NCBI GenBank assembly: GCA_037178625.1
Contig: CM074131.1
Coordinates: 4,154,001 to 4,218,000, forward strand
Source of the DNA: Skeletonema tropicum
Lineage: Eukaryota; Bacillariophyta; Thalassiosirophyceae; Thalassiosirales; Thalassiosiraceae
Reading direction: 5' to 3'
DNA length: 64,000 bases
The notes under the pieces were generated by a model. That model did no database searches. It was not told where the DNA came from and saw only the letters and a list, made by a program, of their open reading frames with translations. Both the position numbers and the translations under genes were made by a program. How positions within the stretch are numbered: position 1 is the stretch's first letter; the number at the start of each line of letters is the position of its first letter. This document shows positions 44,539-54,767 of this stretch, piece by piece.

Positions 44539-46435
44539 TCAACCAAGGATGAACTTGGAGCATTCTCCAGGGAAATAATACTTCACTACCTTCTCAAACC
44601 TCTTCTTCTGAGACGCGCACACTTCGGGTAGAGCCGGTTCATCAATCAGCCCAAGATCGTGGAGGCGCTTCAAACGGAGATAATCCAACATCTTGCCAAA
44701 GCAGTAGGGACTGTACTCGATGAGAGTGGCAGTGTCCTGACTTGCTTCTTCAAGTTCAAGCTGCTTGATCTCTTTCAACAAGAGGCAGATGGTTCCTGCA
44801 CGCTTCACTCCAATCATCTTCAATCCGCTTTCGTTCAATGCGAGGAGCTCCGATCCCTTGATATCATTCTCCCAGAATAGGGTAGGCAATGTCATCAGGA
44901 ACATCCTCCACACTCTTCACCCAATTAGTGACATCATCGGGAGACCAATTCCTTGACGCGAGGGCTTGCAGATCCTTGCTTCTGTCCACTTTGAGTCGTC
45001 AAACTGCTGTGCAAGCACGGAGTCTTCACAGAGGAGCAACGTAGCACGTGATGTGGCCATCATCGTGCCGCTCACATTGAGCATTGACAACACTGTTGGG
45101 ATCTCCGCTGCCGGATGCCTCGACTGAATTCGTTCCTCATCCTTGAAGCTTTGTTCGAGGGAGAGCAATTCAGCTTCCAGCTCTTGAAGGGCGGCCCACT
45201 TTTCGTTGATGGCATCGTTGACCTTCTTTGAGAAGATATCGTACAGGAGCAACTTTTTTCCACGGCAGTGGAGGACTTGTGGCTGCTTCTTTCTTGGATC
45301 TTGAAGAGGAGTCGGGTTGTTGGTTACCTGAAAGACTTCCATTTCCTTGATAGTGTAGCTGCGACCTCCGTTGACGTTGAGCTGCGCGGAAGGACCACTC
45401 TCACAAGTGTTTCCAATGTGAAGGGTCCCGTTTGACCCGTTGACGTAAATGTCATGACCACTTCGACTTCCAAATATGGGGCCACATGAGTTCCAACAAT
45501 AGATTGCACATTGACATTGGTCATTTGCATTCTTGAGCTTCATTTTGCAGGGAGAGGATAATCCAAACCCCGACAGCGCAAAGAGGAAGGCTTTGTTTGC
45601 GAAGGCCCAATCACCGCTACTATTCCACGCAGTGTTTGTGTATCCTCCAATCACACCACCTTCGGTCGTCTCAATGACCACAACCGTCGGTCCTTTGTTA
45701 TCGCACTTCGAATGAAATGCTGAGTTTGACTGACCATCCCTTGACGAGCGATAGAGTAGCCCCAGTTCCCCTCCGGATCCATCCTCCTCTAGCCAATCGT
45801 GGAGCATCGTTGCATCGGAGTAATGAGTAATAATGTTGCTGTCGATTTGCGGATCAGGGCCGACAGAGATCCCAAATAGCGTCCATTTGATGCTCAAGAA
45901 TATGCTGAAGCTCATTGTCCACCGATCGGCGGCGTGGGTGGTTCGTCTTCGGAGGAGATGGCCAACTCATTCATGTAGTCCACGATGGCCTGGAAGCAGT
46001 CACCGTTCACATCCAAAAAGATACGTCCCACTGCCGTCTCTGACTAGCTTCTTATCCCAACGTCCACTAAACATTGCTTCCAATTTTGACCCCTGCAACT
46101 GCGTCATGGTTGCACGCTTCACTGCGATTACTTTCCCACCTGCGTTGATTTGGAGGACGTCATCATCAGACACGTCAACTTGACCATTGGCTGAAGCAGT
46201 TTGTAGCTTTTCGTTCGTCAAGCTTGCTGAGACGATCAAGCAGCTGGTTCTCTTTCTCTTGAAGTTTGTTGTTTTGGATGACACGTTGGCGATTGAATTC
46301 ATCATAGGCGATCTGAAGATTGTTGTCCGCCAGATCAAGTGTGATCAGTTGGTCGATGCGCTTCCTCGTCGTGCTGCTGACTGCTGCAGCAGGAGCAGAA
46401 TTGATAGGAGTCTTCTTCTGTAAAGTGTTGACCAT
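44539..46435 (-). pseudogene. second BTB-TLDc-SAM copy, frameshifted
   Basis: Start ATG at 46435 (MVNTLQKKTP). Aligns end to end with the protein at 6029-7924 but crosses frames near 46190, 46030, 45920 and 44920, so at least four indels separate four blocks. The TLDc part (45900-45330) and the SAM/BTB end (44913-44539) each remain readable. The complete retrotransposon 46546-54463 sits 111 bp upstream of its start codon, inside the promoter region. Decay and promoter disruption agree in calling it dead. Confidence 0.8.
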
Positions 46436-46527
46436 TGTTGGAGCGTTGATGGAATTTAGTTGTGTTGTTTTGTGATGCTCTAGAGAGATTTTGAGCAGCT
46501 GTGAGAATATTTGACATGAATTCATTC

Positions 46528-46545
46528 GTGACTTCTTGGATAGAG
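46528..46545 (+). repeat. target-site duplication, 3' side of the retrotransposon
   Basis: gtgacttcttggatagag, identical to 54464-54481. The bases beyond it on both sides match the uninterrupted sequence around 5900-5917 (reverse complement). Confidence 0.92.
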
Positions 46546-46587
46546 TAATAATAATAATATAACAGAAATTTTAAAGTACGTCTGATT
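46546..46587 (-). repeat. 3' tail of the retrotransposon
   Basis: Read on minus: aatcagacgtactttaaaat, then ttctgtta, ending in TTA repeats. The same tail appears as a short separate insertion at 54295-54332 (opposite strand) and in part at 59633-59656, which marks it as the end recognised by the element's own reverse transcriptase. Confidence 0.8.
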
Positions 46588-46745
46588 AGCCCTCTAGGGG
46601 CGAAATTATGACTAACCAACATGTATGCTGTGTCGGTAGCATTGATAGTGCTCTATACTGCCTCCACAACTGTTTCTCAGATCGCACTCCAAGCCAGAAG
46701 ACCTAAATAGTCTCCTGGCCAGGATTAGTTCAACCATACGGTTGT

Positions 46746-49700
46746 TTACGTCGTCGATTTCTCGAGTTCATTGAGGACTGCGTCTATTGTCGGCTGTCCC
46801 TCCTCACGATACAATACTACTCTATTTGCGTGTTCCTCGGCTTCATCAGCCACACGTTGCCGCTGAGGTGGCGGTAATGGTGGGCCAAATTCATTGAAGT
46901 AGAACGATAAAGTTCGTTGACTTTTCTTCCGCTGTTCTGCTCGCATCTCGACCGCTTGCCTGCCTATCTTGAGGTGATGCACCCACATTCGCCTAGTAGC
47001 CAAATCCATATTGCTTATTTCGTCAATACTATGATTTGCCCACCGTTGGTGAAAGCCTGGCGGCATCTCCTCTCGATGTTGACTGTACCATACCAATTGC
47101 TCTGCTAAATGTGCACTCTCTATTTGCTTGTCAAATGACTGAGTTCCATGAGCTAGTCTGTTTCGCTCATGCCACTGCGGTAGTGCAACTTCATACCAGA
47201 TCAATTTTTGGAGTTGATAAAACTGCTGGTGGGCGTCCCCATGATGAGTACTCTCCAATGCTTGATACCATTCTTTTACCAGATATCCTCTGAAGAAGTC
47301 ATCCCACCCGAGGTCACGTTGTGCTTCCAGTGCTTCCTGGATCCTCGGGTCTTCTGATGTGGTTCGAATCTCGCCCCCGTTTGCATATTGTTCTACCAAG
47401 TTTGCCACTCTGAGTAGTATTTTTCGTGATATTTTCCGGAGTCCTTTCTTCCGGAGTGCTGCTATAATTGCAGCACGTTTCGCAGCCATATCCGGGTGGG
47501 AACATTGAAACACGTGTGCTATTGTTTCGTCATCACACTGCCGACAGTTCGGACACTGCGATACTTGCGTTTCATGTTGCTTCACGTGATTCACTGGGAG
47601 GAGGCCATGCATTAGTTTGCAGGTAAATCGCTGCTGGCTAAGGGTACTTTTCCGTCTCACTTCCCCTATCGTCATCCAATACACATTGTCATATTGCTCG
47701 TCCGTCCATCCGTGTCTTCGCTTGATATATTTCCGGAGGATTGGTTCACGACGCGCTTTGTTGACGTGGCTTCGCATCCCAGCTGTGATCCACTTATTCC
47801 CTATTCGTAAAACTGCTTTTGATCCCTCATACGGCATCTGTAATATTTCTTGCTCAGGTGGTAGTTGGATGGGATTCTCAATGGCTGCTGCCGTTGTTTC
47901 TCCCGCTAATTCGTCGCACGCAATGTTGATCATAGCGTTGTCATCCAATCCATCCAAGTCTTTCTCTTTTCCCAATGCGCTTTCCGTGGTTTCTAATGAA
48001 TCGCAGTCACTTTCGTCCGGTTCCGTCTTCTTTTTGGCCGTATCTTGGTGTCCCCGGACGTGCTGACTAATTACTCCAAATGGTAACTTCTGCCGTAGAT
48101 GCTGTATTGCCATCAAAAGATCTCCTTCAGGTTGTATTGTGTCCCGTCCTGTCTTCATTGGCCGATTACTCGTAAAAGCACCTGACTCATTATCAAACCA
48201 TTGAGTAATATCGTCGTCTGGCCCCAATTCTATGCCAAGATATTGTATGTGATACAGCGCTCGATACAACCCTTCCAATTCAGCTCGGTACGAGTTTACT
48301 GAGCTGACGTTTGTCATCAAAAAACATGCCTTGACATACTCGTTTTGATTAGTTGGGATAATCCATGCTGCCGCTGCCACATTGTGCACTCGAAGGACAG
48401 AACCATCACTACCTGTCTTCTTTGGCTTCATTTCCGTGCCTGGTAGGTGTGTATTTTCGGTCACGTATCCCGGAGGCTTAGCTTCCTGCTGTTGCTGTTG
48501 TGCCATCTGATACGGACGGCGAGTCCATACACCCTCATCTACCTCTGTCATTTTCATCGGATAACACTCTAGCGGTATAGCGTTGACGTCACATTCATAT
48601 TTGTAGAACCCACTTTGCACTGGTTGTTCTGTTAGCTTCTGAATAAAGCTTTCACCAGTGGCTGTCTCTCCTCGTTTGTAGATCACCCCCTTACCTCGGT
48701 AGCAGTCATACCATGTGTTCCGTTTCACCGGTAACCACTTTCCAAGTGGTATGTCAAGTTCCATTGAATTGGTGTGGTGGTGGCGACTATCCAATCTATT
48801 GCAGAATGTTTCTCGTATACACCTACGAAACAAAGAGAACCACTTCTTCGGAGGGCATGGAATTTGCGGCCATCTCCAATCAGATCCCGCTACAAAATTG
48901 CCTCCCAGCGTTGTATTTCCGATATATTCTCCATTCTCAACCACTAGGTCTGCTAATGTGATCACTCGCATATAGATACGGACTGCATTGAGCTTTCTCA
49001 ATATCGATGGCTTTATTTTCCGTCGAATAAATGCTTCCATAATTGATTGATCGCCTTCCCTCTGCAGTGCTGGGATTGTGGCATCTTCCATCCATATCGT
49101 AGCATCTATCTCAGCTAATCGATTTTTCAAGCTCACTAGTAGTCCATTGTCCATATATGTCAGCCTTTCTTTGTACTCAAACAATGGTGTTATCAGGCCT
49201 GACTGCAGTTGCAATTCATCCAATGTGAAGAGAAAATCCTCCGCCAATGTCTTCCCATTTCGGAGCTGCTTGACAACATACTCTGACTGCAATTCAGTTT
49301 GCCTCGAATACATGTCTGGGATTTCCATCCCTCCTTGCTCCATAGGACCTCGGAGCACTGCGTCTGGTGAGTTCCTATTAAAGTGCATATATGGGAGGAA
49401 GTTATTCCGTACGATTGTATCCATCTTTTTGCATTGTTTCTTACTGAATGACGTCAAGTGGAGGACGTAATCCAATGTTGGCATCAATCGTTGGTAGAGT
49501 AGTTGCTTCGTCTCACTTGCTGTCAAGAATCCCAAAGACGTAGACTTGGAAATTCTCCTCAATTTCTCCATGATGACCTCGTACTCTTGCTTCTGGTTCC
49601 CATCGGGGCACAAGTGGTATCCCAACCCTTTATTCGGTTGATTTGGTGACTTAAACTGTATCACTGACTTGGCACCTTTATGATCCTCCAGGAGGATTGT

Positions 49701-52700
49701 TTCATCTATTGCCATGATTGGTTTTAGTTCCCCTCGTACCACTTGCCACGCTAATGCCTGCCACGCACATTTGTGGTAGTGGTAGGCAAGTGATTGGCCT
49801 GAATATCGTACGACCTCATTCCACATCGTAGAGCTCAATTTCATCCTTTCGATCAGTTCATCCAGTGGCCGTTCACTGTCGTAATCTGCAGAGACATTTC
49901 CATCATTATCATCAACGTAGCTTACGTTATGACGCTTCATCATCCGTTCCCCGAAACAACCATGTAATTCCAGGCCCGGTGCCAATTCTGCGTGCGTTTT
50001 CAGGATCCCACTACTACATGCCGTAAACAGCGCCGGATTGTCTGCTTTTCCTTGGATCTCTCCTGAAATCTGATAATCCCCTGGTTCTTCTGAGTATATA
50101 TCATTCGATACCCCGAGCCCGGTTCTCACATTGCGTTTCATTCCACGTAGTGCTTCCGCTCTTGCTCGCAAGATCCCGTCACTGAAGTTCCTTTTCGCCA
50201 TTTCTATGTTCGACAATGACGGCTGCATTCGATCATAACACGCTATACAGTCATAATACAGCATGCCTATTGTTGATTTCTTTGCTCGTGCCGCTTCGAA
50301 TGTTAACAATTTGATCATGGCTGCATCAATTGAGTTTCTATCTTTCCGAAATCCCCACTGTTCGTCTGACAGCTCCCCAGTAGACTCCATCTTTTTTGAA
50401 AACTCTCTTGCAAAAAATTTCAGTGCCGTGTTGAAATCAGCTTCTAATAACCCTATGATTCGGAGTTGGTTTATCTGCCGGTTACCTTTTTTCTTCTCCA
50501 GCATTACATCCGTCATACTCTTCCATCGTTCAGGGGCGAAACCATATATAAACGGCAGGCTGATCATTATCGACAACCAATCTGCAAACTCATTGTCAGC
50601 TACCATAGCTTTCCACACCGTATAATGTAGGTCTCCATTAGAAGCAGTCTTTTCTTTGGCTTTTCGGAAAGCCTCTTGCAGTTGAGCAGAAGTTATTGAG
50701 CCCACGGCCACGGTTTCCTCCATTGCTACTTCTTTTTCTGTTTGTTTGAGTTGACTCATCCACGCTGCTAGAGTATCACTAATCTCCATTTCTTCGTTCG
50801 TGGTTGGGTCTACCACTCGATAGTTTCCTTCGAGTATTTGCTTCACCTCCTCAGTTCCCTCCGCACTTATCAATTGCTGTACTGGGGGTTGAGTCGATGG
50901 CCCCCCTTCCATTGCTACCTGTTGCAAATGCCGTTTGTTCCGTTGTAGTATTTTACCTTCGATAGCCGTTTGGGATGTAATTGCCTCCCATTGGAACGGT
51001 GATTTGTCAATTATCTCATCTATCTTCAGTGTCTCATTTGTCCCATTTTCTCGGACAATTACTTTGACGGGATATGCATTCTTATCCGGTACCTTCAATG
51101 AATGGTGGGCATAGAATTCTTTTTCCATGATTGGTTTTCCTTGAGACGTTTGTTGTATGACTGCATGCGTTTCAAATACTCCTTTATCATAATGGTACAA
51201 TTCTTCCATATCTTCCGAGTACATCCACTCATGGCTCGGGACGTCTATGCGATCAAGTCCAACACGTTGCCCTTTTGTGAGGATACTAAGCTTCCGATTC
51301 GTTGATGCTGCTCTTGTCGTTCGTATCATTGCGTTCATTTTAGCTTCCCAATCTCCGCCATCTTTTCTTGCTGATGATTGAGCTTGAACTTCGAGCCATC
51401 CAATCCTCTTTTCTGCACAATCCTTCTGGATTTCCCATAGCTCTTTACGTGCTTCCCTAACCTTTACTTTCAAATCTTTAACTTTCATCTGCTCGTAATT
51501 ACTCGTCAGATCATATCCAAGTCTTGCTGCAAGTTTGGTCAGTCCTACACTTGGGGGTGCTCGCCTACGCTGGCAGTCCAACATTGCCTTATACAGCAGT
51601 ACTTTCTGCCCTGCCAACGTCAGTTCCGGACTGCGAAAGTACCCATATCGGCGACGTGATGTCTTTTTCAGAGTTGCCCTGATGATATCAGTATATTCCT
51701 TATCCAATGCGTTATATGCACGCTTCGCCTCCGTCGTACATCCTTCCTCATGGAACTTCGCAACTAGGATGGGAACTTTAAGTTGAATGTTCTTGTCCTC
51801 CATCCCTTTTCTTAACTCGTCCATGAACTTCTCCACCTTATCTTCTTGATGTAGGGTGAATTGCCTATTGATTGCATTTGGGGGGCGATTTATAAGGCCT
51901 CTGAACAACAATTTCTCATCAAAGTCAACCCACGCCATTGAATGATCGGAGTGCACAGCCTCATGAGACCCTAGGTACCCAATATGTCGTACCGCATGCT
52001 GAAGGCCTGCATCCATGAGGATGTAATCAAGTCTTTTCGTTCCTCTATTGTAAGTCCGTGGCATTTCCTCGAACTTCCTATAGAATGGGTCCTCCAGGAC
52101 TGCATTTTGTTGAAACTCTCTAAACTCCTTATCCGAGAATGTACTTCCATTTGCATCCATCATTACTATTGGTCTATATCCCTTCGATCTTTTCTCTTCA
52201 ATCAGCTTGGTGAGGTCGTTGAGGATTTGCTTCCTCGGCCGAGGGTTAACTACTCCATCTTTCATCATTGCAGACTGTTGATGAGTGTATGCTGTGTTTG
52301 GCCCTGCATTTGAGGATTGACATACTCTATACGCCGTTATGACAACTATCCCTTCATCCCGGCTTCCTTGGAGAATATGCCACGCAAATCTTCCATACTT
52401 GTCAGACCCTTGATGCCGAACTCGTCCCGTCACGTGGCCTGTAATAGTTTGTAGGACTCCTCCTGGCTGATATTTGATTCGATGGTCTATTGGTGGCAAT
52501 GACGCATACTGAGTGTTAGCCATATTCTGAAACATTCGTCTCATATTCATATCAAAAATTCCTTTATTATTCGATGTCCATGGGCGGTTCGTTTCTACGT
52601 ATCCGCATATATCAATCCCAAGGTCATGGACTACCTCTATCTCGTTTGGTAAAGTATTGGTCCTCAGGACTTTGATGGAGTTAATATTTTGAAACCCGAA

Positions 52701-52799
52701 TCTTACTACTCCATCTTCATTTTGTCTAAGTTGTATTGTGTCTCCACTCGCTTCTAAATTTTGCACTGGTCGTATTACGTCTTGAGTTCCTCTACTCAT
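46746..52799 (-). CDS. retrotransposon ORF2: endonuclease, reverse transcriptase, RNase H
   Basis: A 2017-aa polyprotein. An N-terminal APE/EEP-type endonuclease region (about 30-310, with MMDANG, RLDYILMDAG and SDHSMAWVDF). Reverse transcriptase (about 740-1080) with GFRKDRNSIDAAM, YYDCIACYDRM, GEIQGKADNPALF and the catalytic YVDD near residue 960. RNase H (about 1465-1610) with the acidic residues in SDGS, AELEGLYRAL and WFDNES. A Cys/His motif (CPNCRQCDDETIAHVFQC) lies near 1750. It makes DNA from the element's RNA at a nicked chromosomal site. The start ATG overlaps the ORF1 stop, see the separate entry. No frameshifts or stops. Confidence 0.93.
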   Translation of the reverse strand: MSRGTQDVIRPVQNLEASGDTIQLRQNEDGVVRFGFQNINSIKVLRTNTLPNEIEVVHDLGIDICGYVETNRPWTSNNKGIFDMNMRRMFQNMANTQYASLPPIDHRIKYQPGGVLQTITGHVTGRVRHQGSDKYGRFAWHILQGSRDEGIVVITAYRVCQSSNAGPNTAYTHQQSAMMKDGVVNPRPRKQILNDLTKLIEEKRSKGYRPIVMMDANGSTFSDKEFREFQQNAVLEDPFYRKFEEMPRTYNRGTKRLDYILMDAGLQHAVRHIGYLGSHEAVHSDHSMAWVDFDEKLLFRGLINRPPNAINRQFTLHQEDKVEKFMDELRKGMEDKNIQLKVPILVAKFHEEGCTTEAKRAYNALDKEYTDIIRATLKKTSRRRYGYFRSPELTLAGQKVLLYKAMLDCQRRRAPPSVGLTKLAARLGYDLTSNYEQMKVKDLKVKVREARKELWEIQKDCAEKRIGWLEVQAQSSARKDGGDWEAKMNAMIRTTRAASTNRKLSILTKGQRVGLDRIDVPSHEWMYSEDMEELYHYDKGVFETHAVIQQTSQGKPIMEKEFYAHHSLKVPDKNAYPVKVIVRENGTNETLKIDEIIDKSPFQWEAITSQTAIEGKILQRNKRHLQQVAMEGGPSTQPPVQQLISAEGTEEVKQILEGNYRVVDPTTNEEMEISDTLAAWMSQLKQTEKEVAMEETVAVGSITSAQLQEAFRKAKEKTASNGDLHYTVWKAMVADNEFADWLSIMISLPFIYGFAPERWKSMTDVMLEKKKGNRQINQLRIIGLLEADFNTALKFFAREFSKKMESTGELSDEQWGFRKDRNSIDAAMIKLLTFEAARAKKSTIGMLYYDCIACYDRMQPSLSNIEMAKRNFSDGILRARAEALRGMKRNVRTGLGVSNDIYSEEPGDYQISGEIQGKADNPALFTACSSGILKTHAELAPGLELHGCFGERMMKRHNVSYVDDNDGNVSADYDSERPLDELIERMKLSSTMWNEVVRYSGQSLAYHYHKCAWQALAWQVVRGELKPIMAIDETILLEDHKGAKSVIQFKSPNQPNKGLGYHLCPDGNQKQEYEVIMEKLRRISKSTSLGFLTASETKQLLYQRLMPTLDYVLHLTSFSKKQCKKMDTIVRNNFLPYMHFNRNSPDAVLRGPMEQGGMEIPDMYSRQTELQSEYVVKQLRNGKTLAEDFLFTLDELQLQSGLITPLFEYKERLTYMDNGLLVSLKNRLAEIDATIWMEDATIPALQREGDQSIMEAFIRRKIKPSILRKLNAVRIYMRVITLADLVVENGEYIGNTTLGGNFVAGSDWRWPQIPCPPKKWFSLFRRCIRETFCNRLDSRHHHTNSMELDIPLGKWLPVKRNTWYDCYRGKGVIYKRGETATGESFIQKLTEQPVQSGFYKYECDVNAIPLECYPMKMTEVDEGVWTRRPYQMAQQQQQEAKPPGYVTENTHLPGTEMKPKKTGSDGSVLRVHNVAAAAWIIPTNQNEYVKACFLMTNVSSVNSYRAELEGLYRALYHIQYLGIELGPDDDITQWFDNESGAFTSNRPMKTGRDTIQPEGDLLMAIQHLRQKLPFGVISQHVRGHQDTAKKKTEPDESDCDSLETTESALGKEKDLDGLDDNAMINIACDELAGETTAAAIENPIQLPPEQEILQMPYEGSKAVLRIGNKWITAGMRSHVNKARREPILRKYIKRRHGWTDEQYDNVYWMTIGEVRRKSTLSQQRFTCKLMHGLLPVNHVKQHETQVSQCPNCRQCDDETIAHVFQCSHPDMAAKRAAIIAALRKKGLRKISRKILLRVANLVEQYANGGEIRTTSEDPRIQEALEAQRDLGWDDFFRGYLVKEWYQALESTHHGDAHQQFYQLQKLIWYEVALPQWHERNRLAHGTQSFDKQIESAHLAEQLVWYSQHREEMPPGFHQRWANHSIDEISNMDLATRRMWVHHLKIGRQAVEMRAEQRKKSQRTLSFYFNEFGPPLPPPQRQRVADEAEEHANRVVLYREEGQPTIDAVLNELEKSTT
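52792..52799 (-). promoter_or_regulatory. ORF1/ORF2 stop-start overlap ATGAGTAG
   Basis: The ORF2 ATG begins 5 nt before the ORF1 stop TAG, in a different frame. Such overlaps are used for termination-reinitiation in some bicistronic retroelements. The mechanism is inferred. Confidence 0.7.
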
Positions 52800-54207
52800 C
52801 TCGTTTGTTTGGATCTTCTAACTTTGATCGATCAGTGCGTGAATTGATAGGTGCGGTGGTTCCATTTCTTAGACTTTCTGGTGGTGGTTTCGCCGAATTG
52901 TGAGGGCCTCCTTCGGTTCCTTTATCCGGCGATAAGCAGGAGACTCGTTCGGGTTCGTGTCTTCTGCTCGATATTGATTGGCCTCGTCTCCGTCCACGAG
53001 GGCTTTGTTGTATCATCCCATTCTCCTCCGTATAACTCTCATCAGAGCGATTGATGAGGTCATTCACGGTTTCTTTGCAAAGTAGCTCAGTAGTTTGTCC
53101 AATCGTATCATTTTTCTTTTGCTGTTCGATCTCGTCGGCATGAGCCTTTGTTTCATCGAACCCATCTCTATCATTGATAATCTTGAGCAAACTTTTCGTG
53201 GATAAAGTACTTAGGTATTGGAACACTGTCTCTGAATCTTTTACGTCATCCGGGTGAAATGCATCTGTCCTCTCCAATATGCTAGTGGTTGCCATACTCA
53301 CTAAGACATGATTCTGATCGGTTTTGTTCAGTTTTTCCACGCACTTTTTCGTCATCTTCCCCTGGTCGGCTAAGTCCCTTACCATCTGGAAGACTCGACA
53401 CATCTTCACGTCGTGACCAGAAAACTTTTTCTGGTCAGGCTTGATTCCAGTGTCTTGCTGTTGCGCCTCTTCTACTGGTCCACTATCACCCTTCTGTTGA
53501 TTTCGTGGTTTTGTTGTATTATCCTTCCACTTAATCGATTTTTCTTCAGTCATCGTATCATCCTGCTTCGGTGTGTTCACCTTTTTCTTGGAGTTTTTCT
53601 TTCTCTCAGAAATCTCCTTCTGTCCGCTTTGTTGATGATTCGATTGTTGTTCTTTCCCTTTTCTTTCCTTCTTACCCTCCTTTGTTTTCACTACTTCGAC
53701 TTCGACTTTTTCTTCCTCATCCTCTTCCTCACTCAACACTTCATACCTATTCTTGTTGCCATCCGGTTTACTCCCTTCTTTTTCGGTTTGCTTTTGCACT
53801 TGACATCCTTTCTTCTTCGGGGAAGGGACTGTCCATACTGGTGCTTCCGTGCCCGCCTCCTCGATCACATTTTTGACGTCTTCCGACTTTTCAAACTTCA
53901 TTAGAATAGGAGTGATTGTCAACCTTTTGGTTCCAGTCTTCACCACTTCATTCCAACTTTTCGGTTTCGCCTCCGCCTTGGGGGTAACGAGATTTCCAGT
54001 TTCTTCACGTCGTGCTTTACTGGTTCCACGCCTCTCCTTCCCGCTGGAGCGTCCACCCCCTCGTCCTCCTCCTCTTCCTCCTCGTCCACCTCTACCATCA
54101 TCACGTCCTTTTTCCGATGGGTGGTTTTGGCGACGACCGTTTTCAGAGTTTTTGTTCGGTTGATTGGGTTGCTTTCGGTCCATTTTGTTGGGGTTTTTTG
54201 GGCTCAA
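52792..54207 (-). CDS. retrotransposon ORF1, basic low-complexity protein
   Basis: A 471-aa protein beginning MSPKNPNKMDRKQ. The N-terminal 60 residues are Arg/Gly-rich (RGG-like: GRGGRGGRGGGRGG), as in RNA-binding disordered regions. The middle is Lys/Glu-rich and likely coiled or disordered. A more globular part (about 265-380) contains KFSGHDVKMCRVFQMVRDLA. No CCHC knuckle or RRM is recognised. By position it is the RNA-binding chaperone of the element. Its stop overlaps the ORF2 start: ATG at 52799-52797 and TAG at 52794-52792, sequence ATGAGTAG. Confidence 0.85.
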   Translation of the reverse strand: MSPKNPNKMDRKQPNQPNKNSENGRRQNHPSEKGRDDGRGGRGGRGGGRGGGRSSGKERRGTSKARREETGNLVTPKAEAKPKSWNEVVKTGTKRLTITPILMKFEKSEDVKNVIEEAGTEAPVWTVPSPKKKGCQVQKQTEKEGSKPDGNKNRYEVLSEEEDEEEKVEVEVVKTKEGKKERKGKEQQSNHQQSGQKEISERKKNSKKKVNTPKQDDTMTEEKSIKWKDNTTKPRNQQKGDSGPVEEAQQQDTGIKPDQKKFSGHDVKMCRVFQMVRDLADQGKMTKKCVEKLNKTDQNHVLVSMATTSILERTDAFHPDDVKDSETVFQYLSTLSTKSLLKIINDRDGFDETKAHADEIEQQKKNDTIGQTTELLCKETVNDLINRSDESYTEENGMIQQSPRGRRRGQSISSRRHEPERVSCLSPDKGTEGGPHNSAKPPPESLRNGTTAPINSRTDRSKLEDPNKRDE

Positions 54208-54276
54208 GTTCTATTATTATAGGTTGTTTACCTACTTCAGTTAGTTATCTTAACAAGTGCTGTCACTCGATCTCTC

Positions 54277-54350
54277 CTAGTTAGTCTGCTTCCTAATCAG
54301 ACGTACTTTAAAATTTCTGTTATATTATTATTCTAGTTAGTCTGCTTCCT
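54277..54350 (+). mobile_element. 38-bp retrotransposon-tail insertion with 18-bp target duplication, nested in the LINE 5' UTR
   Basis: ctagttagtctgcttcct occurs at 54277-54294 and again at 54333-54350. Between them, 54295-54332 is the last 38 nt of the LINE 3' end, in the orientation opposite to the host LINE. Thus an extremely 5'-truncated copy landed in the 5' UTR. The duplication length (18 bp) equals that of the full element. Confidence 0.85.
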
Positions 54351-54463
54351 CCTGGACCGTTGGTCTTTTGGAGCCCTGTAGAGACCTACGTAGGAATTAG
54401 TACATTCTTATCATTTTTGTCTATCTTGTAGGCTGTGATTGGTGATGATTCGAATTCGAAAAA

Positions 54464-54481
54464 GTGACTTCTTGGATAGAG
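54464..54481 (+). repeat. target-site duplication, 5' side of the retrotransposon
   Basis: gtgacttcttggatagag; partner of 46528-46545. Continues into sequence homologous to 5838-5899 in reverse complement. Confidence 0.92.
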
Positions 54482-54767
54482 GAAACATGATGTAGCAACT
54501 GTATTGAACTCAAAATTTATCTGTGAAGTTCTTGGGTAGAGGAAACATGTAGGTTGTTGAATGAGGCCGCCAATGTCTGGATATAAATTGTCTCTTTCGG
54601 CGACGATGAAGCAAATGAAAGAGGAAAAAAAGCAACTCTTTCCCAGAATCTCTCTATCTCCCTATTTCGGCGACGAGGAAGATAACAATGGAGCAACTGA
54701 ACCTCTCATTATTCCATCGGTCGATCAAATAGCAAGAGCTACACAACATTTCATCAACTCAAAGGTA

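Larger units (their letters stand above)
46546..54463 (-). mobile_element. full-length non-LTR retrotransposon (LINE), 7918 bp
   Basis: Bounded by an 18-bp direct duplication (46528-46545 and 54464-54481). On the minus strand the order is 5' UTR (54463-54208), ORF1, ORF2, then a 3' UTR of about 200 bp ending in a TTA-rich tail (46546-46560) rather than poly(A). Both ORFs are intact over about 7.5 kb, so insertion is likely recent and the element may still be active. The endonuclease-RT-RNase H order fits APE-type non-LTR elements with an RNase H; the clade cannot be fixed by eye. Confidence 0.93.

Noticed and set aside
47355..47375. tRNA B-box-like ggttcgaatc
   Set aside because: Lies inside the intact ORF2 frame and no acceptor stem or A box can be found around it.
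53413..54284. Plus-strand hydrophobic frames antisense to ORF1
   Set aside because: They are the reverse complement of Lys/Glu-rich coding sequence, which always yields Phe/Leu-rich frames.
46546..54332. Terminal inverted repeats suggesting a DNA transposon around the reverse transcriptase gene
   Set aside because: The right copy is a separate 38-bp insertion with its own 18-bp duplication, and the true element ends are set by a different 18-bp duplication outside it.
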